Shown piece by piece: positions 12,501 through 23,870 of a stretch of 64,000 bases of DNA; position 1 is the first letter of the stretch, and every line of letters starts with the position of its first letter. The translations under genes and the position numbers were made by a program. The notes beneath the pieces were generated by a model. That model did not search any database, had not been told where the DNA came from, and saw only the letters and a program-made list of their open reading frames with translations. The stretch is from assembly GCF_016545825.1 (NCBI RefSeq), contig NC_052613.1:56618833-56682832 (forward strand), given 5' to 3'. This DNA comes from Eucalyptus grandis (Eukaryota > Streptophyta > Magnoliopsida > Myrtales > Myrtaceae).

Positions 12501-12619
12501 GCGGAGACGAGCGCCGGGGGGCTGCCGAGGAGGTTGGGGAGAGGGGAGAGGAGGGCGTGGGAGGAGTGGGGGGAGGCGAGGATGGCGTGGGCGGCCATGG
12601 CTGCCACTGCAGCTTGCAT
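9588..12619 (-). CDS. CSD2: Chloroplast Cu/Zn superoxide dismutase (CSD2 type), exon 1 frame broken
   Basis: Converts superoxide to hydrogen peroxide and oxygen in the chloroplast stroma. Eight exons: 12619 (or 12598)-12332, 11886-11825, 11730-11691, 11594-11499, 11413-11382, 11243-11168, 10384-10331, 9613-9588. All phases after exon 1 agree. Metal-binding histidines are visible in [25 protein letters not shown] and [12 protein letters not shown]; the disulfide cysteines are in TNGCIS and RLACG; the chain ends GVVGLTPL. Exon 1 encodes a Ser/Pro/Leu-rich transit peptide starting at 12619 (MQAAVAAM) or 12598 ([10 protein letters not shown]). Oddity: the transit-peptide frame and the KKAVAVLKG frame differ by one base, and the ATG frame ends at a TGA at 12385-12383. 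The slip coincides with a run of six G on the plus strand (12441-12446). It may be an assembly error or a true null allele. A miR398 site lies in exon 4. Confidence 0.9.
11515..11536 (-). promoter_or_regulatory. miR398 target site in CSD2 exon 4
   Basis: The minus-strand sequence in the HAGDLGNIV coding region contains GGGTGACCTGGGAAACAT. This matches the validated miR398 cleavage site of Arabidopsis CSD2 as I remember it and is largely complementary to mature miR398. In angiosperms miR398 rises under copper deficiency through SPL7 and silences CSD1/CSD2, sparing copper for plastocyanin. Conservation here implies the same control of this gene. Confidence 0.8.
12441..12446. other. G6 homopolymer at the CSD2 frame break
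   Basis: Exon 1 measures 288 bases from the first ATG (267 from the second), whereas exon 2 needs it to end in phase 1. One extra base in this run would put the transit peptide and enzyme in one frame. Both candidate ATGs share the broken frame and no other ATG in the exon opens the enzyme frame. Confidence 0.75.
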
Positions 12620-15003
12620 TATCGCTCGAGCGGCGCCAGAAGCCAGAAGGAGATGAGATAACGATGTGTTCTTAATGGTTCTGGAGGTATCTGAGAGTGG
12701 AGTTCCTTTGGTTTTTATTAGCAATTTTCCTCCCCCTGCTTTGCTGGGATTTATCCGGGGTTTGCCTTTTGTCTTTCTTCTCCCTCTAGTCCATTTTTAA
12801 GCACATAAACAGTTTTATATGACCATTTACATCACCAAACAATTGTTGATGGTGGGAACCCTATCGCTCGTTTCTCGGGTCATCAGGCTCAACAACAATG
12901 CCAAGACCCAGGTACCAATGCCTGGGCTCGGGTCCACAATCGCCATGTTTGCATCTTCAGAACTCGGATCTCCCTTACCCATGCCCGAGTCCCTTGAGGC
13001 AAGGCCTAGGACCCTATCGCCCTTACTCGTGTTCTCGGTGCTCGAGCTTGACACCCCAATGCTTGTGCTTGGATATACCATGCCTTTGGCTTGGGTCCAT
13101 GGAAATCGAGGCTTCGGACCCTTGTGCCCGTGCTATGTCCATCGAGGTGAAGCCAAAACTCTAGTGCCACTACTCGGGTCGGGCATAAGGTCCTGAGCTT
13201 GACCTTTGTGGACCCCACCCTTGACATTGGGGTCTTAATCTTGGCCTTGATAGACCCGGGCTTGGACATAGGATACCCAAGTTTAGGCATTGAATACCTG
13301 AACTGAACATAAGCATCAGGGTCTTGGACTTGACCTTAATGGATTCGAGCATAGGCGCCATGATCCTGAGCCTAGCTTCGATTGTCCTAGGCATGGATGT
13401 CAAGGTCTTAGGTCTCGGCCTCAATGGACCGAGGAATGGTCACTAAGGATTTGGCCTTAATGGACCCTAGCTTGGGCGTAAGGGATTTTGGCAATGGAGC
13501 CTCGAGCTTGGCCTTTAACTTATGCCAAGGCGCTAGGATGCCGTGCATGAGCATTGGGTTCTCGAGTCCAGCTTCTACGAAAGGGACTAGTGTTTGTGCT
13601 CTTGCTTGAGACCTAGGTACCTGTGCCGTGTCCAGGGCCTTTGCACCTGAGGTCAAGGTCCATCGAGGTTGAACCTTGGATCTTAGTACTTGTGCTTGGT
13701 TCTTCAATTGCCCATACACAAGTCAATGCCCAAATAATTTATGTGTATTTAGGAAAATCACATTATATTTTCCTTTCCAAACGATAAAAAGTATCTTGCG
13801 GTTCTTTTTCAAATTTCAGCTTAACATTGAAAAATGTTATCATTTTCCTAGAAAATAATACTTTTTTTAGTTTTCAATTAGTTTATAATCAACAATCTTT
13901 GTGGGAAGATACTTTTTTTTATCATTATATTACTTGTTCGACACGTTTACTTTTAAAATTTTACCAACTCTCGCGGTTGGTGAGCTTGAACCTTATTAGA
14001 TTGGCTATCTTGTCCCTTTCTTATGGCCGGTTATTCCCTTTCTTATGGCCGGTTATTGGCTGTCGCTATGGCTGGCAATCGGTTGAAGGAAAAGAAAAAA
14101 GAAAAATAAAAATTCAAATGTAAATAAAAGAGAAAAAAACAATAATTGAAAAGAGTGCAGAGAGATTGCACTTGGTCTAAGCGAAAGAAAGAGGAGGGAA
14201 AAGAGGAAGTCATTTTCCCTACATTTGAATGTGTCTTTTTTATTATTAGAAAATATTTTTCTTGATCAATTTATTTTCAATTAACCAAATATTGTAAAAT
14301 GTAAAAAACTTTTTTTTGAAAAATATTTTTCGCGAAGCAAATGGAGCCTTATACTCTATGAATGAAGATATACTCACATTCTTACAATCAAGAAAATTGC
14401 AGACTTCTCTTTGAGAAACAAAGATTTCCACCGTTAATTAATCCGCAAAAAGAAAGTTATGTGCCACGATGGTAAGGACAGCTATTTGTACAACAGATAG
14501 GCTAATCTTGATGAGTAGCATTCTATTTGCCTTCCCGATGTATATAAAGCCAGTGGCTTGTCAAACGTCATGATATCCGAAGCCCAAGCGTGTGCATTCA
14601 CAAGCAAAACAGTTGACTTTCTCATCATTTTGCAGGCGATCTAATGGGGGTTGACTAATCCTCCACCACCACCACCACCACTTCTTCTTACATCCCACCT
14701 GGACCTGTTATATGGGAAAATGTCAACTGGGTGTCTCTTCGATGCACCAGTCGATAATGTAAAGAACTTGCAAATGGGTCACATCTCTCCGACCACGTCC
14801 ATGAATTCTTTAATTCTTCTTTGTTGCAGATGAAAGCTGTTCTTGAAGAGCTACCACAAGAAAGACATGAGGCGTGGGGTTGATCAGGCGGATAATAGTG
14901 GTTTGACTTCAAACCCTTGGTTTAGCAGTGCCCCCGCAATCCACAGCTTCAGATCGGGCAGGGTCGTGTCCTGTTCACTCTCTTTGACCTGACATTGTTG
15001 ACA
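12620..15003. other. Intergenic DNA between CSD2 and the FIT-like gene
   Basis: Holds the CSD2 promoter and 5' UTR (from 12620), a degenerate minisatellite (about 12890-13700) and AT-rich DNA with many GAAAATATTTTT-like words (13740-14440). The final 570 bases (14440-15003) are the 3' flank of the FIT-like gene. A direct repeat containing CTTATGGCCGGTTATT occurs twice near 14017-14056. No gene recognised. Confidence 0.5.
12890..13700. repeat. Degenerate minisatellite, unit about 36-45 bp
   Basis: GC-richer block in which related words recur, such as (T)TGGCCTTAATGGACC at about 13201, 13243, 13332, 13417 and 13453 and GTCCATCGAGGT near 13136 and 13657. Successive intervals are 42, 89, 85 and 36 bases, consistent with a roughly 42-base unit that skips or drifts. 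Several frames stay open on both strands and give quasi-repetitive peptides; this follows from the repeat and is not evidence of a gene. Confidence 0.55.
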
Positions 15004-16239
15004 TTAGGAACAGATCAAATCACCTTGATCAAGAAGGTATAAAGAGGAAGGAGAGTTGAGAATGTTTAGCGAAGCTATTGATTTCCTAATGAGTGGTTCT
15101 TCTCTCACATTGAGGGTGAAAGTGAATACAAATCTCTCTGACGCAGTGGCCAAGTTGGAGTTCTGAACTTGGAAGCTGTTCAGTGATTCCAGGGCCTTGT
15201 ACAGAGACGCAGCCACTCCAGCTCCCTTGGGGCACACCAGCCTCACATAGAACCCTCTCTCTTCCACTTGGAATACGTCCATCTGAGTAATTCACAGTGC
15301 ATTTGATTGAGTCAACTTTGGGCATTGCGCATGAGTAATGGAGCAAATGATGGAAGTAGATAGCGTCAGTCCAATCGAACCTGAAGAATCTTCCTGCATA
15401 CAGGATGGTTGCTGTTTGCAGCCTGAATCCTCTTTGTTGTTTCATTTTGGGCTTGGTACGTCTTCAGTTCCGTGCCTGCCCAAGAAGCCTCGAGGCTGGC
15501 GATCTCGGCCTTCAGCTTCTTAGCTTGCATCTGGAGTTCTTGCATGTAGAGCACAGCATCCCCGACTATGGAGGCCTTGTCCATCTACCCACAACAATAG
15601 ATATTTCAATTTCCCCATGAGCCACACACCAATCTGTCTAGCTTGAATTTTTCTCAGTTGTCTACCTTACTGAATGTAGCCGCTTGTTCATAGCTCAATT
15701 GGCAGTACCTCATAATCCAGTGAAATAAATTGCTTTACGAAAGCATGAAACGACGTGATACATACCTTTGTTATGTTAGGAACCAAGGAACGGAGAGCGT
15801 AGAGCTTCTCCTTCATCCGGCCCCGCCTTCGTCGCTCTGAGATTAAAGTCCTTGACCTGTCTGTCTTCGTCCTCTTGGTCGGTGTTGTGGCTGTTGCAGT
15901 GGTGGTGGTGGTTCCTGATGAATCCTCCTCATCGTTCTCGTCTTCCAGATTCTCCATCACATCTCTGCCAAGGCTTGGCAGCGAGTCAAGCACAAAATCA
16001 CAATTGATGGAGGAAGTGCGATCATAGCCAAAAGCATTTCCTGCAGTTGGCATGACTTGCCCACCACTCATAACACCATCAAGAAGGGCAGACTCAAAAC
16101 CCAATTTCATGATAGGATGAACGCTCTCTCCCTGGATCAGATTGATCATTTGGTTGAAGTTATCTCCTTCGATGAAGTATGGGGGCTCGAAGTCGTCAGA
16201 GTTCATCAGGAGGTTTTTGGAGTGATCGATCCTATCCAT
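15004..16239 (-). CDS. FIT: bHLH transcription factor, FIT-like (iron-deficiency response)
   Basis: Three exons (16239-15766, 15584-15381, 15282-15004), all joined in phase 0, give 318 residues, the same length as Arabidopsis FIT/bHLH29 (At2g28160). The N-terminus has the conserved FNQMINLIQGE segment (about 28-38). An acidic and Thr-rich linker (about 97-120) precedes the basic region DRSRTLISERRRRGRMKEK (about 127-145) and a helix-loop-helix spanning the exon 1/2 junction (NITK/MDKASIVGDAVLY). A coiled region (KKLKAEIASLEAS) follows. Exon 3 carries the FIT-specific C-terminal domain (FYVRLVCPKGAGV, FQVQNSNL). FIT pairs with subgroup Ib bHLH factors in root epidermis and activates FRO2 and IRT1, and it is regulated mostly by transcription and turnover. 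The basic helix has S-E-R in place of the usual H-E-R, as FIT does. Start at the ATG 16239. Confidence 0.93.
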
Positions 16240-16300
16240 TTCTTTATGTGATGACTTGATTAAGAGAGGCCTTATGCTTGGTGGCTGTAGAAGTTTGACA

Positions 16301-16314
16301 ATATATATATATAT
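16301..16314 (-). promoter_or_regulatory. Candidate TATA box of the FIT-like gene
   Basis: An alternating AT run lies 62-75 bases upstream of the start codon, leaving a short 5' UTR of about 30-45 bases. Support is positional only. Confidence 0.4.
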
Positions 16315-17790
16315 GCTGTCAGTGTGAAAGGAATCGATAGAGCTTCTGATTCGGAATTTCTTGCATAAAATACTGCAGTCGGTTGACATCACTTCAGATA
16401 AATAAGTAGCTCCAAAAGATTAGTCGGCAAGTTCATGTACGGGTCAACTGACATTATGTGGATGCTAAAACTGTAGCAGTGAGCGAAATCCCACCATCCC
16501 ACATTAGACGAAGCTCGACAATATGAGGATAAAGAACTCTTCATCTGCAAGGATAATCTATAATAAAGTAAAATGATTAGCTCTTCCTTGGATGGAAACC
16601 TGTTCATGATAGCATGACATTGCAGCTCATAAGAGAAGTCAGACACCATTCAAGCTTTGTGCTGTTGTGAAAGAGATGGACAATCCGAAATCCTTTTTTC
16701 TGAAGCTACTGAGGCAAAACAATACTGCTTAAGAGCCGTCTGATGTCAAAACCTGACCAGAACGGACCGCATAAAAAGATTCGCTGACAAAGCGTCACGA
16801 GATAATGTTGGACATGGATTAGAGCAGAAGAAACAAAAGTAGTGAAAACCCGCAAGCTAGATTGATCTAAAAATGGCATGATCGAATCGTTTAAACTGAC
16901 TCTAACAGTCTCATAGGGGAGTCCGTTTCGAAAACATGAACTTCTGATGGGGTTAAAGCTTTCTTCGTAATGCCATATGTGAGCAGAGGAGGATGCTAAA
17001 CGTGAAAAATGGATGCACAACAATCTGTTAGTGATTAACTGTACCGACTTGGAACAAACAGTTTGAAGGGAGTCCTATTGATTTTTACGAACTTCATTAT
17101 CCTGGAATTGCATATCAGGAAGCTGTACGAAATAACATCAATCACAAAGTCATGGAAAGCATCAGAATTCGAACCAGATGATGGTCGGATTTGAAATGTT
17201 GATCCACATGATTAATTAAGTGATATTATGCAGCGTTGTCCTTTTGGCTCTTGTTTTGCTGATCTAAGCACCTATGAAACAGCTCGTAGCAAACTCCTAT
17301 GACGACAATTACATGTAAAGGAGGACGCCAATGCCATGATTTCAAGAACATACTTTATTTCCATAGATGGGAAACGGATCTTGTTCAACTAAACAATCAT
17401 TTGATTTCTGATGTCATGGATGACGTATCTTTGTTCAACCGTACCGGCCAAAGAAAGAACGGAGAGTCCCTGCTCGTCAGCCATCATTTCGGTTCGGTAC
17501 ATGTATGAAATAAACCGCCAAAGGAAAAGGCCATTTCCATAGGGGAATCTGTGACACCATCGAATTGAATTCATTTTGTCATCAAGTAATGTGTTTGATC
17601 TTGAAGGTCTAATTTAATAGTGATTAAGCCAATAAGCACCCAAGGAGTGCGCTCAAAAGCCAATCAAGACAGGCGGCCCGCATACCAGGTCTGTAGTTAT
17701 TGGAACATGGATGTCAATGATGTGGTATGAACTCATCCCCACGTTCAAACATAAGTTCCGTGATCTGAATCCTGCATTTTCACTTATTAA

Positions 17791-18108
17791 GGGTGTGTTT
17801 GGTTTACTATTCCTAAGGGGTTTTGAAAGCCCATCGGAGAAATATTCGACCATTTGGCAAAATTTATATTTAAAAAGTTGCACATATTATTATTTTCAAT
17901 TTTAAACAAATAAAAATTAAAAAAAAACTAATATTAGTTACTTAAAGGGCTTTTCGAATGTGTTTTTTTATCAAACGACATATTTTTTTTAAAGTTACTT
18001 CTCAAAACATAATTTAGCAAACGACTTATGTATTTACCCAAAATCCTTTAGATTAAACTGTTTTGCATTTTCTTAGTGGGCTTTCAAATTACTGAAGCGA
18101 ATGCATCC
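17791..18108. mobile_element. MITE, 318 bp, with imperfect terminal inverted repeats
   Basis: Begins GGGTGTGTTTGGTTTACT; the reverse complement of its end begins GGATGCATTCGCTTCAGT. Seven of 18 positions differ, mostly by transitions. Inner pairing continues (TTGAAAGCCCA on both arms). TAA flanks both ends (17788-17790 and 18109-18111), which fits the three-base target duplication of PIF/Harbinger elements. AT-rich and non-coding. Confidence 0.6.
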
Positions 18109-19582
18109 TAAAACTGTTCAATGGAAGAGGCGTAGCAGCACACAAGCCCAGCTAAAAATCAAACTGGGCTTTTTTGCCGAAGCAAATTGGTCCCTGGAAG
18201 AGCCCAAGACAGGATGAGCCTCGGTCAGATGCGATGTTGAAGAGGCCTCTCTGCGATCTGCTGCGGGTTCGATCAATCCATCTGCAACCGGTGACAAGAA
18301 AAGATACCGGCACGGCTTTTGCTGTGCCTGCGCCTGGGCGTCACTTTTTCCAAGTCACCCTTCTCGTCGCTCTCTCTTCCGATCCCGCAATTTGATCGTC
18401 CTGTCCGGCGGAGTCGCCGACAAGTTGCAACATCGACGGTGTTCGCCGAGTTGGGGCAAGTATGCAAAGCACGTACCCGCCGTGTACGTCAATATGGGAC
18501 AAGTAGTCAAAGAAGATTTCTGGGTCGTTAGACATCTAGTGGCCTTTATTAAAGTTAGAAGACGATGATCAGCTCCACTTGACCAATGGAGATGGAATTT
18601 CTCGGTGGAGCACGGCCAGCGCTCGAGATTGGCAAGTCTTCTGTATGTCAAACTCCAGTTCACACTCCGATGGATCTTTCCTTCTTGAAATCTTTAGAAG
18701 TCCTTGCCGTGTGCCGGATCGTTTGATAGAGCGCGGATCACACGACGAGGGTTCTATTTTTGAGCCTGAGATTGCTTACAGGTTTTTAAGGGCTCAAGAG
18801 TCACTGCTTAGTTCTCTGGTTACATGGGAAATAGGTGTTGGGGGACACGCCCGATTCACGAGGACCAAACTCTCAAAAGGAGTATTTCGATTAACCGTGA
18901 GTATGTGTGCTGATTTAAGAATCACATCAACAATCAAAGTCCAAACTTAGGAGGTCACAAACCCAAATCTCCCAACCGATGCGCGACTTAGGCCATCACA
19001 AATTCCCTTACTTAACAAAAGTGACATTCACGTCAATGTGAGTTTTAACCCTGACGATACTCATTCTATTTAATTAGTTGCATCTCGTCCTTGCCTTCCT
19101 TGGCAATCGCACCTCATCTTTTTCGATCAGAAATCACGTATTTACTAAAAGGAGTCCTGTTACGATATTGTCTATAACATCCAATGGGATTTGTATGGGT
19201 CTAAATCCCAAAAAGGAGTACTCTAAACAATCATATGAGATGGTAATCAGTTGAAAGTTGAAAGCGATCGTTGATCTTTATATTACTGGACAGAACATCT
19301 TTTTTTATCCGACATGAGACTTTAGATGTTGCGACAAATTCAATGATGTTTCCACGTTTTACATAGTTCAATGATATTTCCACATTTTACATCGTTACGC
19401 GCATGCTTGATAGACCAACAACACTTAGCTGTATGCACTGTATAAATGATGTTGACGAGATGGACCGGACTGAGGTTTTGCTTGCACTTGGCGAGATGTG
19501 CTGAACGTTTGAAGTAGGGTTAACGGCCAGGAGGGGAAAATGCAGGATGGATCGTATTATCTTAAAGAAGATCACACACAGA

Positions 19583-19730
19583 TCTAACCATGCTTCCTCA
19601 AACATACGAGAGAGAGAGAGAGAGGGAAGGGAGAGGGGGGGCGCTGCTTTAACATACATAATATAATCCTGTTCTAATCATGCTTCCTAAAACACGAGAG
19701 AGAGAGAGAGAGAGAGAGAGAAAGGCTATA
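19583..19730. repeat. 90-bp duplication carrying (GA)n microsatellites
   Basis: TCTAACCATGCTTCCTC with a following (GA) run (from 19583; GA at 19608-19624) is repeated 90 bases later as TCTAATCATGCTTCCTA with a longer (GA) run (19696-19721). ATAATATAATCC-like words follow both. The two GA tracts have probably expanded independently after duplication. Confidence 0.65.
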
Positions 19731-19910
19731 ATATAGATTAATATAATCCAAACATCACACTTGTGGTAGATACTGATTCTGATTTGCGGGAACCACACAA
19801 ACCCGACAAGCAATGGCCTACTCTAGACCTTCTGGTGGTTGGTTGGCCATACCAAATCTCCTCCCCCTACCCCCGAACAACTCCACACTAATGCTCTGAT
19901 TTGATTTCAT

Positions 19911-19958
19911 CTCTCTCTTGGCTATCTCTCTCTCTCTCTGGCTATCTCTCTCTCTCTG
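19911..19958. repeat. CT-rich microsatellite
   Basis: Repeated (TC)n blocks separated by TGGCTA, that is, two copies of a GGCTATCTCTCTCT unit. It lies about 470 bases beyond the DUF1635 stop codon, possibly beyond its 3' UTR. Confidence 0.7.
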
Positions 19959-20426
19959 TGGCTCTCACCTCACACATACATACAGAGTCACACTCTAAGG
20001 CTCGTACACTATCTTGACTTTAAAAAAAGAAAAGTTACAATTTTCTCCAATGTCGAGGCAACGATCTTGGGGAAATCAAGCTCCTTGCTTGTCATGAATC
20101 AAAAGGGTAAGCATAATTTGAGAGGCAAAAGGGAAAAAGCAAAGGTAAAAAGTGACAAAAATCATCACCAGCAACACTAGCTGAGAAGAGCTTGTACCAG
20201 CTCTGTCTCAATCCTCCCCTTCCTGGGTTAACTTGCAATTCTCTCTGTTTTTTCTTCTTTTGGCCTTTTTTTCTCTCCCTAGATCAAAATCAAACTCTGT
20301 ACAGATGCTACTTCAGTCACGTGACCCAACTCGCGGTTTCTTCCTCCTCCCATCGCTAATTGTATGAAATGGCAGATAGAAACTATAGATTAGTGAGATC
20401 TCCTAACAGTAGCAGGTGGGTTCCTG

Positions 20427-21395
20427 TCAATTGAGAAGAACCCTTTGGTACTTTGGTTCTGTAGGTGAATCGGACCCCTCAAAGTGGCCTCTTTTCCTAC
20501 TCAACCTCCCGCAATTGGCAATGCCGCTGCAGGCATTCATCCCCGCCAGAGAGTCTTGGAGCAGAAGCGGCGGCACCCCCACAGGCGACGGCGGCAGATG
20601 CTGCGGCGGGGAAGGGATGGTGACGGGCGGGATGTCGAACGAGTCGAGCGGCGGCGGGGGGTGTCTCCACTGAGGGAGTGGCCCTGCCAGGAGCAAGGTC
20701 TGGAGAAGGGGCCCAGCTTTCATGACGGCCTGCAGCAGCTTGCCCTTCTCGGGCAGAGGCTTGTCAGGCACCAGCTCGATTTCCGGCCTCGAACTCTGCG
20801 GGACCACCGTCATCATCTGCGACACAAGCGGCAGTGGCTGCTGCGGCGGCAGCTGTGCTGTTGTTGTTGGTGAAGTCAATTGAGGTGCAGGAGATGAGAC
20901 AATGCTCTCATCACTGTCTGAGGAAGAGAAGGCGTTGTTGGAGTCAATGCCTCTCCGGGGTTCATCCTCAATGCTCGAGACTCCGGAAAGGGGGCCTGTC
21001 AATTGCTGCTGCTGCTGAATCAAGAGCTTCTCCAGCAAGAGCTTCTGGTACCTCTCCTGAGCCTCATCCCTTTCTCTGATGGCCTTTTCGAGCAGCTCTC
21101 TGAGCTGAATCAGCTGGTCATCTCTCTTCCTCAGCTCCTCCTGGACATGGACCCTCGTGGTCTCTAGCTCCACAGTGGTGTACAGCAGCGAATGCCTCAG
21201 CTCCTCCATGCTCTGGCTCACCCAAAAAGAAGAAGAAGAAACAGAGCAATTTAAGCACCCACAAGTGAAACCAACTCAAAAGTCACACGCACTGCACCGA
21301 ACAGAAACATTTCGTTTTCGAGAAGAGTAGCATTGCACCTTTCCTTGGCAGTACAGAATCGCCCAGCTGAGAAGAGGGTTGCGCTGGCAGTCCAT
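20427..21395 (-). CDS. DUF1635 family coiled-coil protein
   Basis: Two exons (21395-21339 and 21212-20427) join in phase 0 and give about 280 residues. Exon 1 encodes a short leader ending AILYCQGK; exon 2 opens with SMEELRHSLLYTTVELE, the DUF1635 signature. A predicted coiled coil with heptad-like Glu/Leu/Arg continues to about residue 85 and ends in a Gln run. The rest is Ser/Pro-rich and disordered, with a Pro-rich segment (WRHPPPPLDSFDIPP) and a conserved-looking tail (KRGHFEGSDSP). The family is plant-specific; Arabidopsis At2g28140 is the likely counterpart by position. Molecular function is unknown and I assign none. A start further inside (ATG 21209) would lose only the leader. The exon 1 join rests on splice consensus and frame; the exon 2 assignment is firm. 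Confidence 0.82.
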
Positions 21396-22710
21396 GTTCT
21401 CTTGCTCAGTGGACTCGAGAGAATTTCAGGCAGAGAGCAGAATACAAACACTGAGCAGGGACAGGGGGAGTGTAGTTGAGAGGGGGGTCTTGAGTAGCTT
21501 CTTTATTATGGTCTTATAAGGAGAGGGAGAGGTTCGTCTCCACTGTTTGCTTTTTGGCTTTTGGCTCTGTAGCTTTCCTCACATCGCTTTTGCTTTTCTT
21601 CTTCTTTTTTTTCCCATTAATCTAATGCCCCAAATTTTCATTTTTTTCTTTTCTTTTCTCTCTTCTCTCACTAGCAGAAGGGGTTGGAAAAAAGGGGCAC
21701 AAAAGGCCAAACGTAGCCGCACCCAAATTTCTACATACCGGCACCAACGTCTCTCTCTCTCTCTCTGATATGGGGCCAAGGATGATATTGACGGCCATAG
21801 AGAGTCAGTCATCGGCCTCCTTTTGGGTACACAGCTTGGCGGTGGGAAACGGGAGAAAAGAGGAGCCACGAAAAAGCAGAGGGAAGCGCAAGTCGCTTAC
21901 GGTCTTTAGCCCCCGCGATACGGCCACTCCGTCCAAAGCTCGACGACGAATCGTTCAGCATCATATCTCTGTTTGACACCTTTTCTCGCGACTTCATTCC
22001 TCCGGCGTTCCCCTGTTTCGTACCGTATCCTAGGGTGTAGCCTCGGAAGCGAAGTGGAGACCCTGCCGCAAGCGACAAAGGCGGATATTTTAATGCATTT
22101 CCTCGTTGAAGATGGGTGTCCAAATCTGACTCTTTCCAAGAGGCTGCCCGTTTGAACGAACGAAAGGGAAAAAGGATGGATCGGATTGCGGTGCTCGCAC
22201 GACTCGATGGAGAACCCGCGTGACGGGCGGGGTGCCAGCCGCATCCCACCGAAAAGGGTAAGGGCCGATGGCCGTGTTGATCCCGTCACGGATCGACCGA
22301 TTCATCGATCTTTGCCTATTGCATGAGGCGACGCACCCGAACAATTCGGTAGAAGATTGCATAATGAATCGAGAAAAATATGTGAAGTAAATGGGGAAAT
22401 TAAAAAAGAAAAGAGATTCCAATGGAGAAATTTCTCTTTGAATTTTCTGGTAAAAAGGAGTTTCTAATGGAGGAGAACTTTAGATTCCTACGTGGGAATT
22501 TAGCCGGCACGTGGGTTGCCTTAGTCAGTAAGAAAGACTTCCATGAGTTTCTTTTAGTTTATTCTTTTGGTTGAAAATGAGAATTTTCCTTTTAGTAATT
22601 TTATTTATTGTTATTTTCTGGATTTCTCCTTCTCTTTTCTTACTCCCTGCGACAACGCAAAGAAAGTGGTCCAGCACATGGCCGCTACTTTTAAAATCGA
22701 CATACTTGGT

Positions 22711-22937
22711 CTCCATTTATTTCGCAAAAAATAATTTTTATTTTAAAATTTTTCTTAAAATCAATTGCTTTTATAACATATAAAAATAAATGAACAAAAG
22801 TATTTTTATTTTTCCACAAAAATATGTAAATATAAATTATTGTTAATAACGAATTTTTTTTTATTTACTAATTTTTTAAATAATGCCAAATATCATTTTT
22901 AGAAAAAATTTCTAGAACTTATTTTTCGAAAACAATC
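22711..22937. mobile_element. AT-rich fold-back (MITE-like) sequence
   Basis: The left end (ATTTCGCAAAAAATAATTTT) resembles the reverse complement of the right end (TTTCGAAAAATAAGTTCTAG). An internal TATAAATTATT-TTAATAACG-like segment is shared with 63178-63232 in the same orientation. Low complexity makes chance similarity possible. Confidence 0.35.
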
Positions 22938-23870
22938 ATGATAAATTTTAATCGTTACACTTAGTTGACTGCTTACGCCCACTATACATCTGAACAGGAG
23001 AATTAGATATGTCGCCGAAAGATTGACGTGCGAATGGTATTGATAATAAAAAAGAAGAATTCGTACATACAAAAATGAAGTAAATATATTAGGTAGGATT
23101 CTCTCACTCTCACTTTGAAACTCGAGAGAATTTTTGTCTTCTCTCAATAAAATAAAATAAAAAGAAGAAAAACAATTCATCAAGACCGAATGATCTTCCA
23201 TGCATCCATGGGTCATCTCGTATTTATTGTGGAAAAAGGAGAATATTCGGTGGAATCTATTAAACTACATGTATATATATTTTTCGAAATTCTATTCAAA
23301 ATTGAGTCCCGATTAAAAAAAATCCCTAAAATCAATCCTAGTAGTCATACAATATTTGTATACTCTTTTATACATATACAATCTCTCTCTATGAATTAAT
23401 TTAAATTTTTAGAACAGTCAATAGTAATCGTATAAAATTTTAAAACGATATTGGAGCAAGACTCTGCCTAATTTATTTACAATTAAATTAGTACAACCTT
23501 AATAGGTTTAGAACTTTTTTAGTAAGTTTCTCATGCACCGAGTACATCTTAAATTCTCTGACTCCCTATGAGTAATTCTTACGTTTGATATCATATGGCC
23601 TCTGATCAAAATTGGACTAATCTAGGGATATCATTTTCCCTTAATCATGAGTGCAAGCGATGCGCATTACATTGTCAAGCAAAGTCAAACCTAAAAAGAA
23701 TGTCGTGTCTCTTCTTTCTAGATCAAAGACAACTTTTCAGATCGAAGCCCTATAAAAAGCAAGAAAATTGGACTTTAATGACCTTCGTTGCGCGCCAGAA
23801 TGCATCAATATCAACTCACTTGGAAATTTCATATCAACTTTATTGTTATTATTATTATTTTTTGGATTTT

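Larger units (their letters stand above)
16315..20426. other. Intergenic DNA upstream of the FIT-like gene
   Basis: No gene recognised. It holds the FIT-like upstream region, a MITE-like element at 17791-18108, a GC-richer patch at 18170-18500 without a recognisable protein, GA microsatellites inside a 90-bp duplication (19583-19730), and CT runs near 19911-19958. The last 400 bases are probably the 3' UTR and flank of the DUF1635 gene. Confidence 0.5.

Noticed and set aside
13006..13719. Quasi-repetitive open frames in the minisatellite
   Set aside because: Several frames on both strands are open at once, as expected of a short tandem repeat with a period near a multiple of three; no start, splice or homology support.
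18240..18300. tRNA-like T-loop word (GGTTCGATC)
   Set aside because: No matching acceptor or anticodon stems can be paired around it.
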